This document shows, piece by piece, positions 25,608-35,274 of a stretch of 64,000 nt of DNA. The position numbers and the translations under genes are program-made. The stretch covers positions 1 to 64,000 of the forward strand of contig CAYZWT010000016.1 of the NCBI GenBank assembly GCA_964482225.1. The letters are read 5' to 3'. Source of the DNA: UBA1429 sp964482225 (lineage in GTDB: Bacteria > Chloroflexota > Anaerolineae > UBA1429). The notes under the pieces were generated by a model, which searched no databases, was not told the DNA's origin, and was given only the letters and a program-made list of their open reading frames with translations. The stretch's first letter is position 1. Each line of letters opens with the position of its first letter.

Positions 25608-26246
25608 ATGGCCAACCTGATCACCATCGCCCGCTTTCCGCTGCTCATCCTGATCATCCTGCTGCTCTACATGCCCAGCCCTGTGGCGCGCCTCATCAGC
25701 GTGGCGCTGCTGGGGCTCTTGATCGGCATGGATAGCCTGGATGGCCTGGTGGCGCGCGCCCGCAACGAGGTCTCTTTGCTGGGCAGCGTCCTGGATATCA
25801 TGGCGGATCGCTCTGTAGAGCAGGTGATGTGGGTGGTCTATGCCCACCTGGGGCTGGTCTCGGTGGCGGTGCCGATCATCTTTATCCTGCGGGGCATCAT
25901 CGTGGATGCGCTGCGCTCCGTACATGTGGGCGAGGGGCAGACGCCCTTTACGGCCACGCAGACCCGCATCGGAAGTTGGATCGTGGGTAGCCCCTGGATG
26001 CGCAGCAGCTATGGCATCGTCAAGCTCTTTGCCTTTGCCGGGTTGGCCCTCACCCACGCGCTGATGGCCTATGTATCGCGCGGAACCGTGGCCGAGGGAT
26101 CGGCCAACATCGTGTGGATGGTCTTTCGCATCCTGAGCTGGATCGCCGTCGCCTTTTGCATCACGCGCGGGCTGCCGGTGATCGTGGAATCGTTCGCCTG
26201 GTTGCAGGCCAAGAGCCGACCTCCCCGGGCCCAGGGCGATTCGTGA
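25608..26246 (+). CDS. CDP-alcohol phosphatidyltransferase
   Basis: Integral membrane enzyme joining a CDP-activated lipid to an alcohol head group, 212 residues. The family signature is present in full as DSLDGLVARARNEVSLLGSVLDIMADR (D-x2-D-G-x2-A-R-x8-G-x3-D-x3-D). About six hydrophobic helices follow (e.g. FPLLILIILLLYMPSP, LVSVAVPIIFILRGIIV). Whether the product is phosphatidylglycerol phosphate, phosphatidylinositol phosphate or another lipid cannot be decided. AAGGAG lies upstream of ATG 25608. It overlaps the acyltransferase gene by four bases, which suggests a shared lipid pathway. Confidence 0.9.
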   Translation: MANLITIARFPLLILIILLLYMPSPVARLISVALLGLLIGMDSLDGLVARARNEVSLLGSVLDIMADRSVEQVMWVVYAHLGLVSVAVPIIFILRGIIVDALRSVHVGEGQTPFTATQTRIGSWIVGSPWMRSSYGIVKLFAFAGLALTHALMAYVSRGTVAEGSANIVWMVFRILSWIAVAFCITRGLPVIVESFAWLQAKSRPPRAQGDS

Positions 26247-27136
26247 AAGTCCAGGATATCCTCGGCAGCCCGCCGGGCCTGATGCTCGGCATGTTGATCG
26301 CGCGCACCATGCCCCGGCGCTTTGGCTATTGGCTGGCGCGCCGGATCGCCCGTTGGATGCGCCGCAACCGCTATGATATGTTCTGCATTCTGCGAGAGAA
26401 CCTCTCCCACGTCCTGCCCGAGGCCGATGATGCCATGCTGGATGACCTGGCCCAGGTTGCCGTCGAGCAGGCCGGCTGCTGCTACTTTGATATGTTTCAC
26501 TTTCGGCCCAAGGACCTGCGCTCGAACGACATCCTCCAATACGACCCTGACGAGTGGGCCGCCGCAAGAGAGATGATGACAGATGAGCGGGGCACCATCA
26601 TCGTGGGGCCCCATTTGAGCAACTTTGACCTGGCTGCCCAGTGGTTCGTGGCCCAGGGGTTCGAGTTGCTCGCCCTCAGCCTGGCCACACCCGATCGCGG
26701 CGACAGGGTGATCAACACCATGCGGCGCCAGCGCGGGATCGTGGTGACACCCATCTCGGTCAACTCGCTGCGGGCGGCGATGCGCTACCTCAAGCAAGGG
26801 GGCGTGGCCATCACCGGCGTGGATCGCCCCGCCACGTATGATGACGAGCCAACCCTCTTTTTTGGCGCCCCCGCTCCGGTGCCACGGGGGCATATTCGCC
26901 TGGCGCTCCAGACGGGAGCGCGCTTGATCGTCGCCTATTGCCTCCGCCAACCGGACGGACGCTACCAACTCTACCTGTCGCCCCCAATCGAGATGGAGCG
27001 CACAGGGGATCGCCAAGAGGACATCGAGCACAACACGCGGCGCGTATTGACACTGATCGAGGAGGCCGTCCGCTCAGCCCCCGAGCAGTGGGTCATGCTG
27101 GTGCCGGTGTGGCGCGCGCCCGGGGAAGCGCGTTAG
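26243..27136 (+). CDS. Lysophospholipid acyltransferase (LpxL/PatA-like)
   Basis: Acyl transferase of the LpxL/HtrB/phosphatidylinositol-mannoside acyltransferase type, 297 residues. The catalytic H-x4-D motif is in IVGPHLSNFDLAAQW (about residues 115-129), and the middle block VAITGVDRPATYDDEPTLFFG and LALQTGARLIVAYCLR match this family. Start is GTG 26243, within GTGA that overlaps the stop of the phosphatidyltransferase, so the two are translationally coupled. No lipid A genes are nearby, so a glycerophospholipid or glycolipid acceptor is more likely. Its last bases overlap the convergent coiled-coil gene. Confidence 0.88.
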   Translation: MKVQDILGSPPGLMLGMLIARTMPRRFGYWLARRIARWMRRNRYDMFCILRENLSHVLPEADDAMLDDLAQVAVEQAGCCYFDMFHFRPKDLRSNDILQYDPDEWAAAREMMTDERGTIIVGPHLSNFDLAAQWFVAQGFELLALSLATPDRGDRVINTMRRQRGIVVTPISVNSLRAAMRYLKQGGVAITGVDRPATYDDEPTLFFGAPAPVPRGHIRLALQTGARLIVAYCLRQPDGRYQLYLSPPIEMERTGDRQEDIEHNTRRVLTLIEEAVRSAPEQWVMLVPVWRAPGEAR

Positions 27137-29754
27137 CCCCTGGCCAGCCTGTCTTGCGCATCGCGCAGGTAGCGCAGGGCATCCTCAAATGTAGCCGCCC
27201 TCTGGGCCATGCTGATCAGGCTGGTGGCCGAGGCGCAGTGCTCCTCCAGGGCGCGTAGGGCCTCAGAAGGGCCCTGGACGCGCAGTTGGCCCGCCTGGCG
27301 TTGCGCGCGGTCCAGGTCGGCTGTGGCCGCCCGAAACTCGCGGTTGAGCCCGTCTTGGGCGGTGCGAAGCTGCTGTTCCATCCCCTGATAGGCCTGCAAC
27401 GCCTCTTGGGCCGTGTTCACGGCGCGACGCATCTGGTTGACCGCCTCGTCCAGCAACTCGGCCTCGCGGCTCGCCGCCTGATACGTGACGGCGCGCTGCA
27501 CCAGGGGCTCGCCATCCGCCAGGTCCCAGTCAATCTGGCGCCACTGGGAATCCTGCACCAGGGCGCGGATCGTAGCGCGGCTCTTTTGCAGGGCCTGGGC
27601 CTGCTGCTCGAACTGGCGGTCCAGCGTCGCCAGGGCCTGACGCCCCTCGTTGATCTGGCGGCGCGCCGCCTCGATGCGCCGCTCCAGCCCGGCCGCTCGC
27701 CGGCTGACCAGCTCGGACATGGCGGCGGGATCGTCGCCGCGCGTCTCGGCCTCGGCCTGCCAGGCGTCATAGTCGGCGTTCAGACGCTCCAGGTCCTCTT
27801 CGGGCAGCGGCATCTGCATTGGGTCCAGCTTTTGCAGGCGTTGCCACTCTCTTTCGAGACCTCTGCGGGCCTCCTGCAACAGCTTCTGATAGCGCGCAAC
27901 GTCCTCCTCGTGGGCGGCCAGGATCTCGCGGGCCTGGCCCAGCTCCTCCGGCAGCCAGTGATCGGCTGCCTCGTCATAGTTGATCCGCGCCACATCCCGG
28001 AACTCGGGGCGGCGGGCCTCAAAGCGCGCCAGCCACGCCTCATAGCGGTCGCGCAACTCGGGCAACATGGCCTCGCGGGCCGTGGCCAGGCGCGGGCAGA
28101 GCCCCTCGTCCAGCTCGGCCAGCCCGGCCTCCAGGGCCTTGCGCTGGGCGCTCACCCTGGCCAGGCGCCCCTCCAGCTCCTCGACCAATTGGCGCACGCG
28201 GCGCGTGGCTGCCGTGACCGCCTGGAGGCCCTCACGTGCGCCCGCCAATTCGGACTGCTTGGGCGCGCCGCCCCTCAGCAGCGGGGCGGGCAACCCTGCC
28301 CAAGCCTGCTCCGCTTGCTCCAGCAAGGCGTTGATCCGCTGTACCCTGGCCTCGCACGAGCCATCCCAGTGACTCGCATAGTAGCGCAGCGCGTCGCTCA
28401 CGCCCTGCGCCCGCTCGTTCAGCGCCTGGCGGATCTCGGGCGCGGCCTGTTGCTGGTCGGCGACGATCTGCGCCAGATCTTGCGTCGCGGCCTCGGCGCG
28501 CTCGGCGGCCTCGCGCACAGCTTGCCGGGCCTGCTCGGCCAGCGAGATGGCGGTCTGGTAGCCGTGCAACGTACCCAGTGCTTGCTGCTCCTCGGCCTGG
28601 GCATAGATCTCTTGCGCCTGCGCCACCAGGCTCTCGCTGACATCGGGCTCGAACGCGCCATCGGCCCGCAAGGCGTCGCACACCTGCTGCGCCGAGGCCA
28701 GAGCGCCCACATCGCCCTCGAGCGCCTCGTGGCTGCGGCGCATGATCTCCTGCAATGTATCCAACTGCTCGCCCAGGGTCTTTTCCAGCGCGTAGAATGC
28801 CTCCATATCGGCGAGCACCTGGCCGTGGGCGTCGGGTGTGGCCGCTTGCGCCGCCAGCGCCAGGCCGCTCGACAGAGCATCGAACTCGGCGAGGCGCTGG
28901 GCAATGGCCGGGTCTCGCGCCCCTTGCGCCTGTAATCCCCGCCAACGCTCTTTCAGGGCGCGCAAGCCGGCATCGGCCCGCGCCAGGCTCTCCTCGGCGC
29001 GCTTGCGCCCCTGGATCACCTGGTCCAGCTCGCGCTCCAGGGTCTGCAACGTCTCGGCGGCCTGGGCAAGCTGGGCCTCGGATTGGAGCGCCGTAGCCGC
29101 GATCTGGCCGGCATCGGCCGCGCGCATCTCATCCAGTGCCTCGCCCAGGGCGCGTTCCAGCAGAGCCAGGGCATCCCCCAGGGCCTGGATGCTCTGCGTG
29201 CCGGCCTCGCTCTCACCCTCCCAGAGCGCCCGCAAGCGGCGCGCCTCGGCCCGCGCGTCGGATAGCTCGGCCTGGATGCGCCCGGGGATGCTCTGCGCCT
29301 CGGTCCACTGCTCCAGCAGCGCGCCGATCGCCTCGTCGCCCTCGTCCAGCAGGGCGTTCAGGCGACGCTTGTTGCGCCAGGTGCGCAATGCCTCCCACAG
29401 GGGGCGCCAGGCCCCCAAGGCGAGCATCTGCAGGGGGTTGAGCTGATCTGGGCAATAGTCCGCCACAGCAGGCCAGAGGTCGTTGGCCTGGCTGATGATG
29501 ACCCGCATCCGTACCAACTGCTCCAGGGCTCGCCGATCCACCTGCTGGTAGCGGCCGGGGCGGGGGCGTTCGGGCCAGCGCTCCGCATGTTCCGCCTCCA
29601 CCGCCATCAGACGCTCGATCTGGCGCGTCTCCTCGGCCATAAAGGGCAACCGCCTGCGAATGCGCCAGATGGCCAGTTGCAGCACGATCCAGGGCGTCAT
29701 GCTCAGCAGCAGATATACAGCCAGCGCCACAATGATCCATAGCCACCAGCTCAT
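27133..29754 (-). CDS. Large membrane-anchored coiled-coil protein of unknown function
   Basis: I do not recognise a family. The 873-residue product starts with a hydrophobic stretch (SWWLWIIVALAVYLLLSMTPWIVLQLAIWRI) and then runs as Ala/Glu/Gln/Arg/Leu-rich heptad-like sequence almost to the end, so it should be a membrane-anchored rod facing the cytosol. Coiled coil is interrupted by a few Trp/Pro-containing turns (QTVRQL-like WPAVADYCPDQLNPLQMLALGAWRP). Some resemblance to EzrA-type septation proteins is only in overall layout. AGGAGG is eight bases before ATG 29754. It is convergent with the acyltransferase, four bases overlapping, and not obviously co-transcribed with others. Confidence 0.75.
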   Translation of the reverse strand: MSWWLWIIVALAVYLLLSMTPWIVLQLAIWRIRRRLPFMAEETRQIERLMAVEAEHAERWPERPRPGRYQQVDRRALEQLVRMRVIISQANDLWPAVADYCPDQLNPLQMLALGAWRPLWEALRTWRNKRRLNALLDEGDEAIGALLEQWTEAQSIPGRIQAELSDARAEARRLRALWEGESEAGTQSIQALGDALALLERALGEALDEMRAADAGQIAATALQSEAQLAQAAETLQTLERELDQVIQGRKRAEESLARADAGLRALKERWRGLQAQGARDPAIAQRLAEFDALSSGLALAAQAATPDAHGQVLADMEAFYALEKTLGEQLDTLQEIMRRSHEALEGDVGALASAQQVCDALRADGAFEPDVSESLVAQAQEIYAQAEEQQALGTLHGYQTAISLAEQARQAVREAAERAEAATQDLAQIVADQQQAAPEIRQALNERAQGVSDALRYYASHWDGSCEARVQRINALLEQAEQAWAGLPAPLLRGGAPKQSELAGAREGLQAVTAATRRVRQLVEELEGRLARVSAQRKALEAGLAELDEGLCPRLATAREAMLPELRDRYEAWLARFEARRPEFRDVARINYDEAADHWLPEELGQAREILAAHEEDVARYQKLLQEARRGLEREWQRLQKLDPMQMPLPEEDLERLNADYDAWQAEAETRGDDPAAMSELVSRRAAGLERRIEAARRQINEGRQALATLDRQFEQQAQALQKSRATIRALVQDSQWRQIDWDLADGEPLVQRAVTYQAASREAELLDEAVNQMRRAVNTAQEALQAYQGMEQQLRTAQDGLNREFRAATADLDRAQRQAGQLRVQGPSEALRALEEHCASATSLISMAQRAATFEDALRYLRDAQDRLARG

Positions 29755-29803
29755 TGCTCGCACCTCCTGCCCTCAGCGCGGGGCCTGGCCTCTCGGCTCT
29801 TGC

Positions 29804-30946
29804 TCACCAATTGGTTACGCTGCCATCTTGTCGGCGCAAATGCGGCAGCTCGGCCATCTGGAACGGGTGCGCCAGCGCGGCCTCACGGTCGAACTCGATG
29901 CCCAGCCCAGGGGCCGTGGGCGCCAACAGATAGCCATCCTCCCATACCGGCTGGTTGCGCACCACATCCGTCAACATGGCGCCCGGCTTGCGCGGCTGCT
30001 CTTGCACGGCAAAGTTGGGGATGCTCAGGTTGAATTGCAGGCAGGCCGCCGTCGCCACGGGCCCCAGCGGGTTGTGTACCGCCACATCGATATAATGCCC
30101 CTCGCACCAACCGGCGATCTTGCGGCCCTCCGTCAGGCCAGCGGCGATGCACAGATCAATACGCGCATAATCAATCAGATCATGGTCAATCAGTTCGCGG
30201 AAAGCCCACTTGCTGGCGAACTGCTCGCCGGCCGCCAAGGGCGCCTCGATCTTGCTGCGCAGGAGGTGGAACGCCTGCGGGCTCTCGGAGCGGATGGGGT
30301 CCTCGATGAAATAGGGGCGATAGGGCAACACGTCGCGGCAGAGGGCAATGGCCTCCGGCGGCGAGAGGCGGGTGTGTACGTCAAAGCACAGTTCGGGGGT
30401 CTCGCCCACGGCCTGGCGGATGGCGGCAAACTGCTCCACGGTTTGGCGGATGGCGCGCCCCGGGTGCAGCAGCCCGCCCTCGTTGGGCAGGCCCCAGCGC
30501 AAGAACTTCCAACCCTCGGCGGTCTTGGCCAGCGCATCCTGCACCAGGGGCTCGCTATCTGCGCCGTGCCCGCCGGCCAGATGGCAGTAGCAGACCACCT
30601 TGTCGCGCACGCGACCGCCCAAGAGATCGTATACCGGCAGCCCCAGGGCCTTGCCCTTGAGATCCCACAGGGCGATATCTATGGCGGCGATGGCGCTGCC
30701 CAGGATCTTGCCGTGGGGAAAGAACCCACCCCGTGAGAGCATCTGCCAGATGTGCTCGGTGCGCATGGCGTCCTGGCCGACCAACAGCGGCTTGAGATGC
30801 TCGATGGCGCCCATGACGGCCAGCTCGCGCCCCGTCAACCCGGATTCCCCCACGCCATAGAGCCCGTCATCCGTATCCACCACGACGAATAAAAAGTTCC
30901 GATGCCCGGCCCAAACCGGATAGCAGGTGATGTCGGCGATTTGCAT
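29804..30946 (-). CDS. Galactonate dehydratase-like enolase-superfamily enzyme
   Basis: Mandelate racemase/muconate lactonizing group, 380 residues. The layout follows D-galactonate dehydratase: MQIADITCYPV start, FFPHGKILGSAIAAIDIALWDLKGK, FDVHTRLSPPEAIAL (His general acid/base region), FIEDPIRSE and AAGEQFASKWAF metal-binding strands, then AVHNPLGPVATAACL with the second His, and the typical tail DGSVTNW. Galactonate dehydration is the best guess; other acid sugars are possible because specificity is easily changed in this superfamily. A KDPGal aldolase/kinase partner is not in the window. Read from its own unit next to the coiled-coil gene. Confidence 0.85.
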   Translation of the reverse strand: MQIADITCYPVWAGHRNFLFVVVDTDDGLYGVGESGLTGRELAVMGAIEHLKPLLVGQDAMRTEHIWQMLSRGGFFPHGKILGSAIAAIDIALWDLKGKALGLPVYDLLGGRVRDKVVCYCHLAGGHGADSEPLVQDALAKTAEGWKFLRWGLPNEGGLLHPGRAIRQTVEQFAAIRQAVGETPELCFDVHTRLSPPEAIALCRDVLPYRPYFIEDPIRSESPQAFHLLRSKIEAPLAAGEQFASKWAFRELIDHDLIDYARIDLCIAAGLTEGRKIAGWCEGHYIDVAVHNPLGPVATAACLQFNLSIPNFAVQEQPRKPGAMLTDVVRNQPVWEDGYLLAPTAPGLGIEFDREAALAHPFQMAELPHLRRQDGSVTNW

Positions 30947-31040
30947 GTGTTCCCTCCTGACAGCGCGATGTTGCCCTACTGTTACCAGACAACCCCTGTC
31001 GCTGTCAAGCTCGGGCGACGATCGAACATAGCGCTACGCC

Positions 31041-31069
31041 TTGACAGCCTTGTTCGACTGCGCTACGCT
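31041..31069 (+). promoter_or_regulatory. Possible promoter of the small 31138 gene
   Basis: Perfect TTGACA (31041-31046) with a poor TACGCT (31064-31069) at 17 bp. Weak -10, hence low confidence. Confidence 0.35.
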
Positions 31070-31137
31070 TCGCGTCGTCGAATCGGGATCGGCTGGGTTG
31101 GCGCACGGCAGCATCGAGGGGCTTTGCAGGGGGTGAC

Positions 31138-31371
31138 ATGACGCAGGTGGTTACCGGCTTGCCGGTCATCGTTGAGATATGCGCGCAGGGGCAGCCCACT
31201 GCGTTCTGGTGGCGCAATCGGCGCCATGTCGTCACAGAGCATGTCTGCCATTGGGACGATCATTGCTGCATCAGCGCCCACTGGCTGGTGCGCACGGATT
31301 GGGGCGAGCGCGTCACCCTGATTTACGATCGCTCCGAAGACCAGTGGTTCATTGACTGGGCGTCCGGCTAA
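31138..31371 (+). CDS. Small DUF6504-like protein
   Basis: A 77-residue protein with the pattern AFWWRNRRHVVTEHVCHWDD... ISAHWLVRTDWGERVTLIYDRSEDQWFIDWASG. This resembles the DUF6504 family, in which a W-R-G/N-R-x-Y/H-x-V strand is followed by a tyrosine/tryptophan-rich end; members often sit by DNA polymerase-Y-type mutasome genes, which are absent here. Function unknown. Start ATG 31138 has GGGGGTGAC directly upstream. It ends four bases before the end of the convergent glycosyltransferase gene. Confidence 0.6.
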   Translation: MTQVVTGLPVIVEICAQGQPTAFWWRNRRHVVTEHVCHWDDHCCISAHWLVRTDWGERVTLIYDRSEDQWFIDWASG

Positions 31372-31374
31372 CCG

Positions 31375-32958
31375 TCAGCGCTCCTCGCTCTGGATACGAT
31401 ACACCCTCACCGTCGGGCCGCCCGTCCAGCGATCGGGCGCAGCCTCATAGACCAATTCCGCCTGAACGCCCAACCCCTCGTAAAAGGCGATCTGCTCAAC
31501 ATAGCGATCCGGCTCTCGATAAAAGCGCTCATAGATGGCGCTGCTGACGGCGATGTATGCGGCGCCCTGCTCGATATAGTGCTTGATCGGCCTCTCGGCC
31601 AGCACGCTCCCCCCCACCAGTTGCAGCGCGCTGCTGTTCGCCGGAAAGCTGTACTCTTCGCGGGCGATGATCGTCCCCGCCGGAAGGTGCGCGTCGAGCC
31701 ATTGGCGCGTCTGCACCATCGTGCTGGGGCGCACCTGCTGCATCTCTAGCTCGATGGTTTGGCAGATGGGCGCGGCGCAGATGGCCAGGCCAACCAGAGT
31801 CGCCAGCAGGCCGACCGTATGCGGGGAGAGACCGCCGCGCCGCCCCAGCCAGCGGGCGCCGCCCAGGATCGCCGTGGCGGCCCCGAGGGCCAACACGGGC
31901 AGGAGCGGAAAGACCCAGCGCTCCCAATGCAGGGGCGAGGCGCTGATGCCAAGCAGGAACAAGAGCGCGAACACCAGCGACAGGCGCGCCGCTGCGCTGC
32001 CTCGCCAGGCGATCCACGCTGCCCCGGCCAGGGCCAGTAGATAGCGCGCCCAACCCAGCACCCCTGGCAACGCCACGCTCAGATACCACCACAGGTTCTG
32101 CGCCGGCGAGAGGCCGTCGGCGCCCAGGTGCGTGGGCCGCAGCTCGCCCCGCAGGTCGCGCCAGGCTGTGGGGAAGTCCAGGATGAAATAGGGCGTCGCC
32201 AGGCCAAAGCCCAGCACCACCGCTCCCAGGCCCGCCGCTATCCCTGCCAACAGGGCGCGCCGGTCAGCTCTTTTGGCCCACGCGCGCCACAGCAACACGC
32301 CATCGGCCACCAGCAGGATCAGCGCCAGGATGCCCAGGTAGTACTTGGTCGAGATGGCCAGCCCGCAGGCCAGCCCCGCCAGCGCCTGGCGCGCGGCGGT
32401 GGGCCGCTCCAGCATCCGGACGATGGCCCACAGCGCCAGCACGCCGAAAAAGATGGTGGCGCTATCGTTGCGCACCATCTGGGCAAACAGCACCAGGTGA
32501 GGTATGGGGATCAGGAGCGCTACGGCCAGGAGCGCGGTGGGGCCGTCGAACAAGCGCCGCCCCAGGTGATAGATGCAGCAGAGCGCCCCCGTGGCATAGG
32601 CTACCGACAGCAGCCTCCCCAACAGCAAGGCCGTCCCGATCTGCTCCTCAAAGGCGTTCAGCAGGCGGGGGGCGGGGCCCAGCCAGGCGCCCCCGTGGGC
32701 CGCAGCATGCCACAGACGATAGATGCCGCTCAGGGGATAGATGACGGTGGAGGCCGGATGCCCGAACCAACCTGGATGCAACCGGCCCGTCGCCGCAATG
32801 CGGGCGGCCGGGTACCCAAAAAAACCGACTTCGTCACCCTGCACGACATAGGGGAGATCATGGCCGACGCCCATCACATAGACGATCAGGCCGGTTAGCA
32901 GCAGCGCCGCCAGGCAGAGCAACTCGCGGCGACTGGATCGGGCGTATATCGGCTCCAA
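31375..32958 (-). CDS. Family-39-type membrane glycosyltransferase
   Basis: A 527-residue polytopic protein of the ArnT/PMT-like class that transfers sugars from polyprenyl phosphate on the outer side of the membrane. The Asp-Glu pair expected in the first external loop is in VVQGDEVGFFGYPA. About eleven hydrophobic segments follow, and the C-terminal external part (about 400-527) is soluble. The acceptor is unknown. Convergent with the small DUF6504-like gene and divergent from the methyltransferase promoter. Confidence 0.82.
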   Translation of the reverse strand: MEPIYARSSRRELLCLAALLLTGLIVYVMGVGHDLPYVVQGDEVGFFGYPAARIAATGRLHPGWFGHPASTVIYPLSGIYRLWHAAAHGGAWLGPAPRLLNAFEEQIGTALLLGRLLSVAYATGALCCIYHLGRRLFDGPTALLAVALLIPIPHLVLFAQMVRNDSATIFFGVLALWAIVRMLERPTAARQALAGLACGLAISTKYYLGILALILLVADGVLLWRAWAKRADRRALLAGIAAGLGAVVLGFGLATPYFILDFPTAWRDLRGELRPTHLGADGLSPAQNLWWYLSVALPGVLGWARYLLALAGAAWIAWRGSAAARLSLVFALLFLLGISASPLHWERWVFPLLPVLALGAATAILGGARWLGRRGGLSPHTVGLLATLVGLAICAAPICQTIELEMQQVRPSTMVQTRQWLDAHLPAGTIIAREEYSFPANSSALQLVGGSVLAERPIKHYIEQGAAYIAVSSAIYERFYREPDRYVEQIAFYEGLGVQAELVYEAAPDRWTGGPTVRVYRIQSEER

Positions 32959-33039
32959 CTGTGCGCCTCCCAGTGGGTCATGTCGAGCGCCATTATCCCC
33001 TGCCCGGCGGGAGCGGTCAACCGCAGCGCCGCCCTTGGC

Positions 33040-33068
33040 TTGGTGCGCCCGCGCCCCCGCGCTATAAT
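33040..33068 (+). promoter_or_regulatory. Promoter of the methyltransferase gene
   Basis: TTGGTG (33040-33045), 17 bp, perfect TATAAT (33063-33068), about 50 bases before the ATG at 33118. Confidence 0.6.
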
Positions 33069-33117
33069 GCTCGCATCATCGGGCCCGTCTGACAGGCTGA
33101 ACCTGCAAGGAGCCGCC

Positions 33118-33909
33118 ATGCCCCATCACGACCCATCCGACGCCGCCGCCACGGGCGACCTGGCCCGCCAGGTATTCGGCCAACGCGCCGCCTATTATGT
33201 CACCAGCGCCACCCACACCGACCCCCGGGTGCTGGCCCGCGTGGTCGAGCTGGCCGCGCCGCGTCCCAGCGATCTCGCCCTGGATATCGGCACCGGCACG
33301 GGGCACACCGCCCTGGCCCTGGCGCCGCACCTGAGCGCCATCTGGGGGTTGGACCTCACCCCAGAGATGCTGTCTCAGGCCGAGTCGCTGCGCGCCGGGC
33401 GCGGGGCCGCGAACGTGGCCTGGCTACTGGGCGACGTACATAGCCTGCCCGTGGCCGCCGGCAGCCTCGATATCGTGGCCTGCCGCCGCGCCGCCCACCA
33501 CTTTGCCGATATGCACGGCTCCTTGGCCGAGGTGCGCCGCGTGCTCAAGCCCGGGGGGCGCCTGGTCATTGATGACCGCAGCGCGCCCGAGGACCCCGCC
33601 TTGGATACGCTGCTAAACGAGCTGGATCGCCTGCACGACCATTCGCACGTGCGCGAGTACCCGCCCACCCAATGGGCCGCCCTGCTGGAGCGGGCCGGGT
33701 TCGTCGTGGATGCCATCGAGCCCTACACCCAGCACAGGCCCATCAGCTCCCTGACCGAGGACGTGGCGCCGGAGGATGTGGCCCGCATCTATGCCCTGGT
33801 GGAAGGCATGTCGCCCGAGCAGGCAGCGGAACTGCACCTGGAACGCCAAGAGGATACCTGGTACTTTGACCACCACTACCTGCTGGCCGCCGCCCATGTA
33901 GCGCCGTGA
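33118..33909 (+). CDS. Class I SAM-dependent methyltransferase
   Basis: A 263-residue methyltransferase of the UbiE/Methyltransf_11 type: motif I LALDIGTGTGHTALALAPH (about 58-76), acidic WGLDLTPEMLSQAE, and VLKPGGRLVIDDRS later. The motif order resembles the ubiquinone/menaquinone and small-molecule methyltransferases, but the acceptor is not evident. AAGGAG precedes ATG 33118. The downstream amidohydrolase starts 36 bases later, so they may be in one unit. Confidence 0.88.
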   Translation: MPHHDPSDAAATGDLARQVFGQRAAYYVTSATHTDPRVLARVVELAAPRPSDLALDIGTGTGHTALALAPHLSAIWGLDLTPEMLSQAESLRAGRGAANVAWLLGDVHSLPVAAGSLDIVACRRAAHHFADMHGSLAEVRRVLKPGGRLVIDDRSAPEDPALDTLLNELDRLHDHSHVREYPPTQWAALLERAGFVVDAIEPYTQHRPISSLTEDVAPEDVARIYALVEGMSPEQAAELHLERQEDTWYFDHHYLLAAAHVAP

Positions 33910-33944
33910 CCCAGCGTTCGGCGGGTTCACCCGAGGAGGCCCCC

Positions 33945-35225
33945 ATGCGCGAGAGCTATCAAGCGATCCTGGACTATATCGTCGGGCTGGAGATCGTGGA
34001 TACCCACGAGCACCTGACCGGCCTGGAGGCCAACCGCAACCGCGAGACCGATGTCCTGCAAGAGTACCTGACCCACTATTTCAACAGCGACCTGCGCTCG
34101 GCGGGCCTGAGCGCCGCCGCGCTGCGCCAGGTGATGGATCACACCCAGCCGTTGCTGGCGCGCTGGGAGATCGTCGAGCCCTACTGGGAGATGGCGCGCC
34201 ACACCGGCTATGGCCGCAGCCTGGATCTCACCGTGCAGGCCCTCTATGGCCTGGATGGCATCCGGCGCGACACCCTCCTGGCCCTGAACGAGGCTTTCTT
34301 GCAGACCCTGGCGACCCCCGGCCACTATCGGCGCGTGCTCAAGGACGCCTCGCGCATCGCCATCAGCCTGCTGGATGCCGAGGGCCCCTATGACCCCGCC
34401 TTTTTCAGGCCGGTGGTGCGCCTAGATCGCTTTATCTGGCCGCGCAACCTGCAGACGGTGCTTTGGGTCGAGGAGGAATACGGCGCGCGCATCCACAGCC
34501 TGGATGACTGGCTGGCGGCCTGCGAGGCGACCCTGCTGCGCGCCCGGGAGCAGGGCGCCGTGGCCATCAAGAACAGCGACGCCTATGTGCGCAGCCTGCG
34601 CTTCGAGCCCACCCCGCTGCGGGAGGCTGAGCGCGGCATCGAGGCCATGCGGGCCGTGCGTCACATGCCCGATTGGGAGGAGAAACCGATCAATGTGGAC
34701 GTGGCCTTTCAGGACGCCATGTTCCACTATATCCTGGGGCTGGCCGAAAAGCACGCGATGCCGGTGCAGATTCACACCGGCATCCAGGAGGGCAGCGGCA
34801 ACCTGCTCACCAACAGCGATCCGCAACTGCTCAACCCGGTCTTTGTCCAGTACCCAGGCATCAACTTTGACATCTTTCACATCGGCTATCCCTACCAGCA
34901 CACCCTCTCGGCCCTGGCGAAAATGTTCCCCAATGTCTACATTGACATGTGCTGGGCCCACATCATCTCGCCTACGGCCTCGGTGAACGCCCTGGCCGAG
35001 TGGATTGACAGCGTGCCCGTGAACAAGATCAGCGCCTTTGGCGGCGACTATGGCTTTGTGGACGCCGTCTATGGTCACCAGTGGCTGGCGCGCCGCAACG
35101 TGGCCCAGGCCCTGGCGCGCAAGGTGGAGGAGGGGGTATTCGACGTGGCGCGGGCCTGCGAGATCGCGCGCCTGCTGTTCATCGAGAACCCGGCGCGCCT
35201 GTTCGGACTGGAAGGGCTGGCGTAG
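33945..35225 (+). CDS. Amidohydrolase-family TIM-barrel protein
   Basis: A 426-residue metal-dependent hydrolase-type barrel. Candidate metal residues are in IVDTHEHLTGLE (H-x-H near residue 20), QIHTGIQEGSG, FDIFHIGYPYQHT and SAFGGDYGFVD, in the order expected for amidohydrolases. The pattern resembles uronate-isomerase or TatD-distant relatives, but I would not assign a substrate. GAGGAGG is five bases before ATG 33945. A 40-base imperfect palindrome follows the gene at 35275-35314. Confidence 0.8.
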   Translation: MRESYQAILDYIVGLEIVDTHEHLTGLEANRNRETDVLQEYLTHYFNSDLRSAGLSAAALRQVMDHTQPLLARWEIVEPYWEMARHTGYGRSLDLTVQALYGLDGIRRDTLLALNEAFLQTLATPGHYRRVLKDASRIAISLLDAEGPYDPAFFRPVVRLDRFIWPRNLQTVLWVEEEYGARIHSLDDWLAACEATLLRAREQGAVAIKNSDAYVRSLRFEPTPLREAERGIEAMRAVRHMPDWEEKPINVDVAFQDAMFHYILGLAEKHAMPVQIHTGIQEGSGNLLTNSDPQLLNPVFVQYPGINFDIFHIGYPYQHTLSALAKMFPNVYIDMCWAHIISPTASVNALAEWIDSVPVNKISAFGGDYGFVDAVYGHQWLARRNVAQALARKVEEGVFDVARACEIARLLFIENPARLFGLEGLA

Positions 35226-35274
35226 GGCAGGCGCCGGTCAACGCCTCGTGGCGTGGTGGTTGGGTCATTGAAGC

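Noticed and set aside
31138..31371. Toxin-antitoxin component
   Set aside because: No partner gene on the same strand; the pattern fits a DUF6504-like protein better.
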